In this document: piece by piece, positions 19,416-27,599 of the stretch
How positions within the stretch are numbered: the first letter of the stretch is position 1
Layout of the letters: each line of letters begins with the position of its first letter
Source: Thalassospira lucentensis MCCC 1A00383 = DSM 14000
GTDB lineage: Bacteria > Pseudomonadota > Alphaproteobacteria > Rhodospirillales > Thalassospiraceae
Reading direction: 5' to 3'
Assembly (NCBI RefSeq): GCF_000421265.1
Contig: NZ_ATWN01000009.1
Coordinates: forward strand, 1 to 64,000
DNA: 64,000 nucleotides
Notes under the pieces: model-generated
The model's input: only the letters and a program-made list of their open reading frames with translations
Databases searched by the model: none
Told to the model about the DNA's origin: nothing
Position numbers and translations under genes: made by a program

Positions 19416-20732
19416 TTAGATACCGGCAAGCTGTGCAACGGGTTTCGATGTGGCGATTTTTCCGTCATTCATCAGTGCTTCGTGATTTTTTTCAATATCG
19501 TTGAGATGATAGGCATAATTCACCATCATGCCGCCGGCCTGACGCAATCCTTTGTCTGACGTATCGCCGAGCCAGTTCAGCCGTTCAAGCTGTGCGCCAT
19601 TGCCAAGATGGAAGCGTGCTGTCGGATCAAGCGGCGATTTGCCGCGCTTGCACGTCGCCAGATATGTCGCACATAAGGTAAGCGTCGGTTTGCGCAGTTT
19701 TTCGACCTGAACCGGATCATCCATCCAGTTATCCTGACTTAAGCCATCAAGAACTTCGCCCGCCAGATCTGCATCGGCGGCTTTGCTTTTCTGACGGGTG
19801 CGCAGCCATCCAACAAAGCCCGGAATGGGCGACAGGGTGGCGAACTGTTTAAGTTTGGGGAATTCGCGTTTGAGTTCTTCGACAACCTGTTTGATCAGGA
19901 AGTTGCCAAACGAAATACCCTTAAGCCCGGCCTGACAGTTGCTGATCGAATAGAAAATCGCTGTGTTGGCGGTTTCTGGTGCGGTTTTGTCGATTTCGGG
20001 TGCCAGAAGCGCCTGCACACTATCGGCAAGGCCATGGACAAGGGCGACTTCAACAAAGATCAATGGATCATCGGGAATGGCCGGATGGAAAAAGGCAAAG
20101 CATTTGCGATCCGTTGCCAAACGGCGGCGCAGATCGTCCCATCCCTGAATTTCATGCACCGCTTCGTAGCGGATCAGTTTTTCAAGAATGGCGGCCGAGG
20201 TATCCCAATCAATATGGCGCAACTCAAGGAAACCACGATTAAACCAACTGGTCAGCAAATGCTGCATGTCGGCATTCAGCGGTTCAAGATCGCGGTTGGT
20301 CTTAAGCAACCCGATCAGGGTTTCACGCATATCGACAATCGCACGCGTGCCGCCCGGGGCCATGTTGATTTTGCGCAACAGGTCCTGACGGACGGGTTCG
20401 GATGCGTGGGTTAGGACCGCCAGATTAGGTTCTGACGGATCCTTGGCAAATGCTTCGGCGGCCTTGGTGACTTTGGCGCGGTCGGCACTGAAGTCATTTT
20501 GCATCATCTGGAAAAAACGCAAATTGTCTTCGTCGGGCAGGTTTTCCCACATACGGACCACTTCGCGGGCGATGGCCGTGCCACGGGCCTCACCCTTTTG
20601 CGAAACGAGGTCCTTGCACATGGCGGTCAGCTGCGCGAACTGGTCTTGCGGTGTGGACAGCGGCAGGTCAAGAAGTTCCCGCCCACGGTCCGCAATGCTG
20701 GAAATCCAGCTTCTGACAGAAATGCCTGACAT
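19416..20732 (-). CDS. matA: Malonyl-CoA decarboxylase
   Basis: 438 residues. Decarboxylates malonyl-CoA to acetyl-CoA. It has the MCD layout: a helical N-terminal domain (about 1-170) and a GNAT-like catalytic domain. Conserved signatures are GWDDLRRRLATDRKCFAFFHP, the SNCQAGLKGISFGNFLIKQV segment, the catalytic serine/histidine region FATLSPIPGFVGWL, and AHYHLGN-like ARFHLGNGAQLERLNWLGD near the end. The ATG overlaps the matM stop codon (TAATG) and is preceded by GGAGG, so translation is coupled. A longer open frame upstream would intrude into matM and is rejected. Confidence 0.94.
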   Translation of the reverse strand: MSGISVRSWISSIADRGRELLDLPLSTPQDQFAQLTAMCKDLVSQKGEARGTAIAREVVRMWENLPDEDNLRFFQMMQNDFSADRAKVTKAAEAFAKDPSEPNLAVLTHASEPVRQDLLRKINMAPGGTRAIVDMRETLIGLLKTNRDLEPLNADMQHLLTSWFNRGFLELRHIDWDTSAAILEKLIRYEAVHEIQGWDDLRRRLATDRKCFAFFHPAIPDDPLIFVEVALVHGLADSVQALLAPEIDKTAPETANTAIFYSISNCQAGLKGISFGNFLIKQVVEELKREFPKLKQFATLSPIPGFVGWLRTRQKSKAADADLAGEVLDGLSQDNWMDDPVQVEKLRKPTLTLCATYLATCKRGKSPLDPTARFHLGNGAQLERLNWLGDTSDKGLRQAGGMMVNYAYHLNDIEKNHEALMNDGKIATSKPVAQLAGI

Positions 20733-22048
20733 TAGCGTCCTCCAATAACCGTTTCTGGAAGCCAGGTGGCGATTTCCGGGATGAAGCACAGAATGATAAT
20801 CGCTGCAATCATGCACAGAACGTATGGGAACGCGCCCTTAAGGATGCTTTGCAAGCGAATGTCGGGGGCGATCCCGTTGATCACGTACAAATTCAAACCA
20901 ACCGGCGGCGTGATCAGGCCGATTTCCATATTGATGGTCAGGATCACGGCAAACCAATAGGGATCAAATCCGGCATTGATGATGACGGGCAGCAAGATCG
21001 GTGCACTCATCAGGATCACGGCAACCGGCGGCAGGAAGAAGCCACAGATCAGCAGGAACACGTTGATGAAGCCCATCAGAACCCAACGGTTGACCTCAAG
21101 GGCGGAAATCCACTGGGCAATTGACTGGGTGATGAACAGCGATGACAGCATGTAACTAAACAGGCCAGCCGCGCCAATGATCAGAAGGATCATGACCGAT
21201 TCTTTGGTGGTGTCGCGCATGACGGTCCAAAGCTGACCCGGTTTCCACATGCGATAGACAATCATCGCGGTGATCAGGCAGAACAGCGCACCAACGCCCG
21301 CCGTTTCCGATGGGGTGGCGACACCGCCATAAAGCGCAAACAGAACCGCGCCAATGATCACAAGGAACGGCAGAACACGCGGAAGGATTTCAAACTTTTC
21401 CTTCCAGCTATATTTGACAACCCCAAGGGCCGCCTGTGCATTGCCTTGACGCCAGGTCGAATACAGCGACCAGGCCATAAACAGTGCGGTTACCAACAGC
21501 CCCGGGAACAGACCCGCCAGGAACAGGCGACCGATCGAGGTTTCGGTCGAAATGCCATAGACAATCATAGTCACACTTGGCGGGATCAGAATGCCAAGCG
21601 TGCCGCCCGCCGCAATCGAGCCCGCCGCAACCGTATCGGGAAAGCCACGTTCGCGCATGGCGGGAATGCCCATTTTACCAATCGCGGCACAGGTCGCAGG
21701 TGATGATCCCGAAAGTGCCGAGAAGATCGCGCAAGCGCCGAGATTGGAGATCACCAAGCCGCCCGGAACGCGGGTCAACCAACGGTCAAGAACCGAATAA
21801 AGGTCGCCGCCAGCCCGCGAACAGGCAACAACAGCTCCCATTAGAATAAACATCGGGATGGCAAGGACTTCGAAACTTTCAAGTTTGCCAAACAGGATTT
21901 CGGGCAGAAGTGGGAGGGAACCGGTGCCATCGAAAATGATGATGAAACCGACACTGACCATCAGCAGGCCGATGCCAACCGGAATACCCGAAAACAGGAC
22001 AACTGTGGTTGCGATGCCAACAATGGCCGCAAGAAGCAATGGATCCAT
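20732..22048 (-). CDS. matM: Malonate TRAP transporter, large membrane subunit (DctM family)
   Basis: 438 residues, very hydrophobic, with about 12 predicted membrane segments. TRAP large subunits drive Na+-coupled uptake with a periplasmic binding protein. DctM signatures are GSSPATCAAIGKMGIPAM, GTLGILIPPSVTMIVYG, a cytoplasmic linker near 190-220 and NMEIGLITPPVGLNLYVING. The start codon follows an AAGGAGG-like site. It is 12 bases after matQ and overlaps matA. A malonate substrate is inferred from the operon; in Sinorhizobium meliloti a matPQMAB operon of the same order is known. Confidence 0.9.
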   Translation of the reverse strand: MDPLLLAAIVGIATTVVLFSGIPVGIGLLMVSVGFIIIFDGTGSLPLLPEILFGKLESFEVLAIPMFILMGAVVACSRAGGDLYSVLDRWLTRVPGGLVISNLGACAIFSALSGSSPATCAAIGKMGIPAMRERGFPDTVAAGSIAAGGTLGILIPPSVTMIVYGISTETSIGRLFLAGLFPGLLVTALFMAWSLYSTWRQGNAQAALGVVKYSWKEKFEILPRVLPFLVIIGAVLFALYGGVATPSETAGVGALFCLITAMIVYRMWKPGQLWTVMRDTTKESVMILLIIGAAGLFSYMLSSLFITQSIAQWISALEVNRWVLMGFINVFLLICGFFLPPVAVILMSAPILLPVIINAGFDPYWFAVILTINMEIGLITPPVGLNLYVINGIAPDIRLQSILKGAFPYVLCMIAAIIILCFIPEIATWLPETVIGGR

Positions 22049-22060
22049 GGTGCGGCCTCC

Positions 22061-22750
22061 TTAAAATGCGTCGTCGCGCAGATCGAACGGCGTCGAACGG
22101 CGGGTGATAAGGGCAAGAAAATCGGCAAGGAACTGCATGAACAGCAAGCCAAAACCGATGGGAAGGGCGGAAAACGGTTTCCAAAGGGGCACGGCCCAGA
22201 TGGTTTCGGTCAGCCAGCCGCCGTCAAAGGCCTCAATGACGAGTTCAAACCCGTAAAAGCCAAACAGCGCACTGATCGCCATGCCAGACAACAAAGTGAC
22301 AATCGCAAGAGCCATGCGTGCGCCGCTTTTAAGATACAGCGGCAGCAGATCGACATTCACATGACCCCGGATCAACTGAACATAGGGCAACCCGACAAGG
22401 GTGGCGCCAATCATCAGGAAAATGACGGCTTCGGTTTGCCAGACGGTGGAGTCATTGAGCACATAGCGCATGAAAACCAACTGACAGATGATTAGCATGG
22501 CAACGGCAAACATCGTGGCAGATAAAACACCGCAGACACGCGATGCAAAATGAATGACCGCGATGATGGTATCAATCGGGCCTTTGGGCGGCATCGGGCG
22601 TTCCATGTGATGCGCATCTTGTGGATCGATTGGCTCAACATCGGGTGGTGGCGGCATATCTGATTTAACGGAATGCGACGCACTTGCTGTCTGCGCGAAA
22701 TCATCGGGCAGATCAATCGGAAGTGTGTGCGGGGACATGGCGTTCGACAC
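22061..22750 (-). CDS. matQ: Malonate TRAP transporter, small membrane subunit (DctQ family)
   Basis: 229 residues with an acidic, proline-rich N-terminal cytoplasmic segment of about 60 residues and then four membrane helices (about 60-85, 100-120, 140-160 and 185-210). The DctQ core is RYVLNDSTVWQTEAVIFLMIG, then VNVDLLPLYL. The GTG start has AGGAG 7 bases upstream; an internal ATG at 22738 is less well placed. It lies about 100 bases after matP, with a strong hairpin between (22795-22826). Forms the membrane complex with matM. Confidence 0.88.
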   Translation of the reverse strand: MSNAMSPHTLPIDLPDDFAQTASASHSVKSDMPPPPDVEPIDPQDAHHMERPMPPKGPIDTIIAVIHFASRVCGVLSATMFAVAMLIICQLVFMRYVLNDSTVWQTEAVIFLMIGATLVGLPYVQLIRGHVNVDLLPLYLKSGARMALAIVTLLSGMAISALFGFYGFELVIEAFDGGWLTETIWAVPLWKPFSALPIGFGLLFMQFLADFLALITRRSTPFDLRDDAF

Positions 22751-22794
22751 GCGCGTACTCCTCTGACGGAACCGTATTGTTCTGTATTCGTTGG

Positions 22795-22826
22795 GAAAAG
22801 GGCGGTGCCGGGGATTCCGGCACCGC
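22795..22826 (-). terminator. Attenuator-like hairpin between matP and matQ
   Basis: Perfect 10-bp stem GCGGTGCCGG / CCGGCACCGC with a 5-base loop, followed on the minus strand by CCTTTTCCC, a weak U tract. Its position, directly after the binding-protein gene, suggests partial termination or 3'-end stabilisation, which would give more MatP than membrane subunits. That role is inference. Confidence 0.7.
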
Positions 22827-22847
22827 GCTCAGTTCAGGCGTAAGGGA

Positions 22848-23855
22848 TCACTTGACGGCAAGCGCCATATCAAGAAGTTCCTGCCCATTCGGGGTTTCTT
22901 CGACAAATTTGGCGTAAGAGGTTTTCATGGCGATGGCCTGCCATGCTGCAAAGTCCTCATCGGTCAAATCGGCGATTTCAACACCGGCATCCTTAAAGAC
23001 CTGAACGCTGTCAGAGTCCTGTTTGCGGCCTTCGGTGGTGTAATATTCTTCGGCTGTTTTCGCCGCTGCTGCCAACGCATCTTTTTGTGCGTCATTGAGC
23101 TTGTCATAGCTCGCTTTTGACATCAGGACCGGCTGATACATGAACCAAAGCGCATTTCCTGCGGCCGGGGTATAGCATTTGACCTGTTCATAGATACGAT
23201 AGGAAACAAAGCTCGAGGAGCTGGTGTTTGCCGCATCAAGAACGCCGGTCTGCATGGCCGGATAGATTTCCGAACTTGGCATTGCGGCGATGGAGCCGCC
23301 TGCACCCTGAAGCATCTGCTCAAAGGATTTACCAGCAGCACGGATTTGCATGCCTTTGACGTCATCAGGTGTGCGGATGCAGCTCTGGGTCGAGGCAAAG
23401 CCACCGGCGAGCCAGCCTTTGGCCACCGTGACAACACCTTCCTCGTTCAGCAGACCTTCAATTTTGTCCATGAACGGGGATTCGTTGATGCGGTTGGCAT
23501 GGTCGTGGTTTTTAACCAGGGCTGGCATCAAGGTCAGGTTGGCAGCCGGAACACGCCCACCGGCATATGCCAGCGGATAGACAATCATGTCAAGCTGGCC
23601 ACGTGTCATCGGAGTCCACTGTTCTTTTGCTTTGAACAGGGAGCCTGATGGGAAAATCTGGATTTCCAGATCAACGTTGGCTGCTTTGACTTCGTCGGCA
23701 ATGATCTGTGCAACTTTGTGACGGATGTCACTGGTGGACCACTGATGCGACAGCTTCAGGGTTTCAGCATCTGCTGATGCAGACATACCAAAAGCGGCAA
23801 CAGACATTGTAATGGCGGCGACGGACGCCGAAAGGGTCTTCTTAAAAATCTTCAT
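22848..23855 (-). CDS. matP: Malonate TRAP transporter, periplasmic binding protein (DctP family)
   Basis: 335 residues with a Sec signal peptide (MKIFKKTLSASVAAITMSVA, cleavage near ASADA-ET). The mature DctP fold opens LKLSHQWSTSDIRHKVAQ. The conserved arginine that grips a substrate carboxylate is in MQIRAAGKSFEQM (about 170), followed by VLDAANTSSSSF. GGGAGG precedes the ATG. It is the first gene of the mat operon, facing the GntR regulator with two palindromic sites between. Two extra cysteines (CIRTP and VKCYTP) could form a disulfide. Confidence 0.9.
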   Translation of the reverse strand: MKIFKKTLSASVAAITMSVAAFGMSASADAETLKLSHQWSTSDIRHKVAQIIADEVKAANVDLEIQIFPSGSLFKAKEQWTPMTRGQLDMIVYPLAYAGGRVPAANLTLMPALVKNHDHANRINESPFMDKIEGLLNEEGVVTVAKGWLAGGFASTQSCIRTPDDVKGMQIRAAGKSFEQMLQGAGGSIAAMPSSEIYPAMQTGVLDAANTSSSSFVSYRIYEQVKCYTPAAGNALWFMYQPVLMSKASYDKLNDAQKDALAAAAKTAEEYYTTEGRKQDSDSVQVFKDAGVEIADLTDEDFAAWQAIAMKTSYAKFVEETPNGQELLDMALAVK

Positions 23856-23979
23856 CTTTTCCTCCCGGATGAAGCATGCGTTCTAAATGCATTTGAATGG
23901 GCTTTTACGCGTCTTTTTATTGATGCGGTTTTCGCATTGAGAGAAAGCGTTACAGATTTCTGGCATCCTGTCCATGCAA

Positions 23980-23995
23980 TTTTGTATACCAGAGG
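23980..23995. promoter_or_regulatory. Candidate GntR operator, matP-proximal
   Basis: TTTGTATACCAGAGG around the GTATAC core, 125 bp upstream of matP. It shares GTATACCAG with the site at 24136-24147. Rhizobial MatR is reported to bind a TTGTATAC-type element, which this resembles. Confidence 0.6.
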
Positions 23996-24135
23996 TGCGT
24001 TTCGCAGTGCCACAAACTCGCGCCTGAGTGTTTGCACTGGAATCCCAGAAAACTGGGAAATAACTTTTGCAGTGCAGCACAAAAACACGTTGAGCAGACG
24101 TCCAAAAGGTTTTGATTAGTGCCAGATTATGTGTT

Positions 24136-24147
24136 CTGGTATACCAG
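24136..24147. promoter_or_regulatory. Candidate GntR operator, autoregulatory
   Basis: CTGGTATACCAG, a perfect 12-bp palindrome 26 bp upstream of the regulator start. Its placement suggests that the regulator represses its own gene. Confidence 0.68.
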
Positions 24148-24173
24148 TGAATGGTTGTTGAATGAGGGCGTTG

Positions 24174-24851
24174 ATGGCGCAGAACGGAAAGCTTGCTACC
24201 GATTTGGTGCAGAAATTGGAGCGCGATATTGTCACCGGTGTTCTTAAACCGGGGGACAAACTTGATGAACGGTCGTTAAGCGAACGGTTCGGAGTTTCGC
24301 GCACGCCGGTACGTGAAGCGCTGCAAACGCTTGCCGGATCGGGGCTTGTCGCAACCATGCCAAGGCGCGGCACCATTGTTGCCGCCATCACGGTCGGTGA
24401 ACTAATCGAAATGTTCGAAGTCATGGCAGAACTTGAAGCCATGTGTACCCGTCTTGCCGCACGGCGCATGCCGCGTGTCGATATTGAAAACCTGATCAAG
24501 CTGGCAGCGGCGTGTGATGCGCTTCAGGAGCACGCCGACGCGGATGCCTATTACGAGGCCAATGTCAGTTTTCACGAAGCGATCTATGCCGGGTGTCGCA
24601 ACAGCTTCCTTGAACGTCAGACCAAGAATGTCCGCAACCGTTTGGCGCCGTATCGGCGCTTGCAACTCCATCGTCCGGGCCGTGTCAAAAAGTCAAATGC
24701 CGAACACGAAGATATTCTGACCGCCATCTCGACCGGTGATGCGCAGACTGCTGGAAAACTGATGCATCAGCATGTTGCCGTTCAGGGTGAGGCGTTGAAT
24801 GACCTTCTGGCAATTGTCCCGCGCGGGTATCTGGAGCCCTTGGCGAGCTGA
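24174..24851 (+). CDS. matR: GntR-family (FCD) regulator of malonate use
   Basis: 225 residues. N-terminal winged helix: KLERDIVTGVLKPGDKLDERSLSERFGVSRTPVREAL. C-terminal all-helical FCD effector domain with histidines in SFHEAIYAG, NAEHEDIL and LMHQHVAV that would hold a metal ion and the carboxylate ligand. The ATG at 24174 is preferred because GAGGG lies 5 bases upstream; an ATG at 24162 is in frame. Divergent from matP, with palindromes at 23980 and 24136. It corresponds in position to MatR/GtrA of rhizobia; malonate or malonyl-CoA as the effector is inferred. Confidence 0.85.
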   Translation: MAQNGKLATDLVQKLERDIVTGVLKPGDKLDERSLSERFGVSRTPVREALQTLAGSGLVATMPRRGTIVAAITVGELIEMFEVMAELEAMCTRLAARRMPRVDIENLIKLAAACDALQEHADADAYYEANVSFHEAIYAGCRNSFLERQTKNVRNRLAPYRRLQLHRPGRVKKSNAEHEDILTAISTGDAQTAGKLMHQHVAVQGEALNDLLAIVPRGYLEPLAS

Positions 24852-24906
24852 TCAAAATCTCAACACCGTGCGTGACCTTTTAAATCGTTTGCGCTAAAAA
24901 CCGCTG

Positions 24907-25647
24907 ATGGCAAAGAAACGTTTGGATCAGTTGCTTGTGGAACGTGGGTTGGTGGAAAGCCGGTCCAAGGCACAGGCTTTTATTATGGCAGGCAATGTCT
25001 TTAGCGGTGAGCAACGGCTTGATAAGCCGGGCATGCAGTGCAAGGAAGACATTGCGGTGACGCTACGCGGGCAACCGCACCCGTGGGTATCACGCGGTGG
25101 GCTCAAGCTTGAAAAGGGCTTGTCGCATTTCGGGCTTGATGTGACTGGTTTTATTGGTGTCGATGTTGGATCATCGACGGGTGGTTTTACCGATGTCTTG
25201 CTGCAAAATGGTGCGGCTAAGGTCTTTTCCGTCGATGTCGGGCAGGGACAGCTTGACTGGAAGCTGCGCAATGACGACCGGGTGGTTGTCATGGAAAAAA
25301 CCAACGCGCGCCATTTAAGCGAAGAACATATTCCCGATCTGATTGATATCGTTGTCTGTGACGCCAGCTTTATTGGCCTGCGCACCGTGCTGCCGGCCAG
25401 TCTGGAGCGGGTCAAGCCGTGTGGCTATGTGATTGCACTGATCAAGCCGCAATTTGAAGTTGGTAAGGAACGTGTCGGCAAAAAGGGTGTCGTGCGCGAG
25501 CCTGAGCTGCATCAGGAAGTCTGCGATACCATTTCCGAGTGGCTGGGCAATTTGCCGGGCTGGGAGGTTTTGGGCATCGCGACAAGTCCGATCACAGGGC
25601 CGGAAGGCAATGTTGAGTTTTTGATTGGCGGGCGGAAATCGGCGTAA
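24907..25647 (+). CDS. tlyA: TlyA-family rRNA 2'-O-methyltransferase
   Basis: 246 residues. N-terminal S4 RNA-binding domain (KKRLDQLLVERGLVESRSKAQAFIMAG), then an FtsJ-like Rossmann methyltransferase. The SAM motif is GVDVGSSTGGFTDVLLQNGA and the catalytic-side aspartate is in IVVCDASFIGL. Further lysines in LIKPQFEVG and the C-terminal ITGPEGNVEFL strand fit the family. TlyA methylates ribosomal RNA, and some members are also called haemolysins. The ATG beginning MAKKRLDQLL is the family start. In many alphaproteobacteria tlyA follows dxs directly; here the mat cluster lies between. Confidence 0.9.
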   Translation: MAKKRLDQLLVERGLVESRSKAQAFIMAGNVFSGEQRLDKPGMQCKEDIAVTLRGQPHPWVSRGGLKLEKGLSHFGLDVTGFIGVDVGSSTGGFTDVLLQNGAAKVFSVDVGQGQLDWKLRNDDRVVVMEKTNARHLSEEHIPDLIDIVVCDASFIGLRTVLPASLERVKPCGYVIALIKPQFEVGKERVGKKGVVREPELHQEVCDTISEWLGNLPGWEVLGIATSPITGPEGNVEFLIGGRKSA

Positions 25648-25690
25648 AACCGCCAATCCCCGCCAGAGTTTCCCGCTAAAATTCCGGGCT

Positions 25691-26119
25691 TTATCTGCCG
25701 ATTTTTTTCAGAAAGTGATCAATTCCGGCCTGTGCACAATCCTGATCCTGCGGTGGGGTGCCAGAACTGACCCCGATGCCGCCAACGCAATCGCCGTCAA
25801 CCATGACCGGCAGGCCACCGGCAACAATTGAAAGCCGTCCACCAATTTCTGAATCAATGCCGTAGGCCGGTTTTCCCGGCTGGGCGGCGGCGGCATATTC
25901 ATGGGTTGCCTTACGTGCGCCGGACGCAGTGAAGGATTTGTCCTGTGCAATTGTCGTGCTGGTGACCTTGCCGCCATCCATGCGTTCAAACGCGATCAAA
26001 ACACCGGACTCATCGGTAATGGCGATGCACATCGGCACGCCGATTTCAGTGGCACGTGCGCGCGCACCTTCAATCAGGATATAGGCGTCTTCGATCGACA
26101 GGCGTTTGATGGTCAGCAT
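25691..26119 (-). CDS. GlcG/HbpS-like heme-binding family protein
   Basis: 142 residues, single-domain GlcG/HbpS fold. Seen: MLTIKRLSIEDAYILIEGAR, ITDESGVLIAFERMDGG, DKSFTASGARKAT, and GGLPVMVDGDCVGGIGVSSG followed by Asp-Gln-Asp. The start is set by GGAGA just upstream of the ATG; the open frame continues 25 codons further without conservation. Members bind heme or sit in glycolate and aldehyde operons; neither context is present, so function remains open. It is convergent with tlyA. Confidence 0.8.
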   Translation of the reverse strand: MLTIKRLSIEDAYILIEGARARATEIGVPMCIAITDESGVLIAFERMDGGKVTSTTIAQDKSFTASGARKATHEYAAAAQPGKPAYGIDSEIGGRLSIVAGGLPVMVDGDCVGGIGVSSGTPPQDQDCAQAGIDHFLKKIGR

Positions 26120-26269
26120 AACAGCGTCTCCGGTGGATTGAGGGTTCTTCAGTTGGCGGCATCTTATGGGCAGCGCTGAAGAGTGATCAATCACATAAAA
26201 CGTCTTTCCGTATGGTGGAACTGTGCGGTGGTGGCTTTGATGCTGCCCGTCACAGCGTCACGAACCCCA

Positions 26270-26737
26270 TCATCTAAAAATCATGAAATACAGCGCGCCA
26301 AGCGGTAAGGCCGTGGCGGTGAAGCCAACAAGGCCCCAGAGCTTGCGACATTTATCGTAAGCCGCAGGCATGACATCCTGCCCTTTCGCAACGGTTTGGG
26401 CCGCAATTCTGGACATATACAGCTGAAGAGGCAGTAACCCGACCAACCACAAAACTGCCGCCATACCAAACAGGCTGATGCCAATCGTCAAATGCGGCGC
26501 ATCGGAGATGGCAATGCCGGTGGCATGAAACAGGCCAATCCCGCCGACGATGATCAGGGCGGCACCAAATGCGGTAAAGGCCAGATCGGTCATATTTACC
26601 AGACGGCAGGCGAAGGCAATTACGATAGGATTTCCGGTCTTGTCAGCCTGAGTTTTCCAAAGGGCGGAAACGATGATGTTGCCCATAAACAGGATAACAC
26701 CCAAAAGGTGCACGAGCTTAACAATGGAATATTCCAT
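26270..26737 (-). CDS. DUF2269-type integral membrane protein
   Basis: 155 residues with four predicted membrane helices: residues 3-22 (VKLVHLLGVILFMGNIIVSA), about 45-68, 78-98 and 130-152. The opening HLLGVILFMGN histidine motif and a later Phe-His-Ala-Thr-Gly fit DUF2269-type proteins, some of which may bind heme. The start was moved 6 codons into the open frame to the ATG of MEYSIVKLVHLL. It lies downstream of the TetR gene on the same strand and could be its target. Confidence 0.6.
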   Translation of the reverse strand: MEYSIVKLVHLLGVILFMGNIIVSALWKTQADKTGNPIVIAFACRLVNMTDLAFTAFGAALIIVGGIGLFHATGIAISDAPHLTIGISLFGMAAVLWLVGLLPLQLYMSRIAAQTVAKGQDVMPAAYDKCRKLWGLVGFTATALPLGALYFMIFR

Positions 26738-26809
26738 GGTGTGTCCCAAGGTCAAAAATGTGTGCTGTAACCAGCAACATGAGCATTACGAGAATTTTGC
26801 GTTGCACGA

Positions 26810-27415
26810 TCATGCGGCGTCTGTACGGTTTAAATCCTCGGCCAATAATCCCAACACAAAATCATCAAGTTCGATATCTGCGGGGGGCGCAATCATGCCA
26901 TCAATCACCAGCATGGCGATGCCATGTGCGCGGCTCCAGGCGGCAAGGGCGCGGTTATAGGCGGTCGCGGCCTCGGTCAGGGTCATTTCGGCCTTGCGGT
27001 CCACCGATGTCACCGCGCGTTGCAGTACATCAAAGGCATTGTCGGCTGCATCACGCAGTTCGGGATATTGATCCAGCGGCGGGCGTTCGCGGCCAAAGAT
27101 CAGACGAAAATGTTGGGGGTGTTCGATGGCAAAGCCGACATAGGCCGCACCGAGTGCCATGATGCGATCTTCATGCGTGTCAATGCGCGCAGCGACATCT
27201 TCAAGCTTTTGCGCAAAGCGTTCAAAAGCCGAAATCGCCACTGCCGCCAAAATGCCATCCTTACCGTCAAAATGGCGATAGGGTGCGGCTTCCGACACGC
27301 CGGTTAGGCGGGCCAGACGGCGCAGGGAAAGCCCGGTGGGGCCTTCGTCGATCAGGATGTTCTCGGCCTTTTGCAGCAGGACATTGCGGACGTCACCGTG
27401 GTGGTATTTCCCCAT
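26810..27415 (-). CDS. TetR/AcrR-family regulator with WHG-type C-terminal domain
   Basis: 201 residues. N-terminal helix-turn-helix: KYHHGDVRNVLLQKAENILIDEG, then LARLTGVSEAAPYRHFDGKDGILAAVA. The ligand domain resembles the TetR_C_33/WHG type (AAYVGFAIEHPQHFRLIFGRE; later AAWSRAHGIAMLVIDG). Preceded by an inverted repeat at 27439-27455. Ligand and targets are unknown; the DUF2269 gene 72 bases downstream is the nearest candidate. Confidence 0.85.
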   Translation of the reverse strand: MGKYHHGDVRNVLLQKAENILIDEGPTGLSLRRLARLTGVSEAAPYRHFDGKDGILAAVAISAFERFAQKLEDVAARIDTHEDRIMALGAAYVGFAIEHPQHFRLIFGRERPPLDQYPELRDAADNAFDVLQRAVTSVDRKAEMTLTEAATAYNRALAAWSRAHGIAMLVIDGMIAPPADIELDDFVLGLLAEDLNRTDAA

Positions 27416-27438
27416 AAGTTTGCATCTCTATTTTCTTA

Positions 27439-27455
27439 TGTTAACTCTGTTTACA
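27439..27455. promoter_or_regulatory. Candidate TetR operator
   Basis: TGTTAAC-N3-GTTTACA, arms matching at 6 of 7 positions, 24 bp upstream of the TetR start codon. Suggests autoregulation. Confidence 0.45.
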
Positions 27456-27514
27456 TTATCGTGAAAAACATCCCGATGCAAGGGTGGATTTTGTTTTTGT
27501 CACCCGTCTTTCAA

Positions 27515-27542
27515 ACAAAAGCGCCGCCCAAATGGGCGGCGC
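27515..27542 (-). terminator. Terminator after the retropepsin-like gene
   Basis: Perfect stem GCGCCGCCCA / TGGGCGGCGC with an AA loop, followed on the minus strand by TTTTGTTTG. Confidence 0.85.
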
Positions 27543-27599
27543 AGTGCGTTTAGGGGGAGGAAGATTGTTGTCAAAGCTGATGTCACTTTTGGGCTGAAC

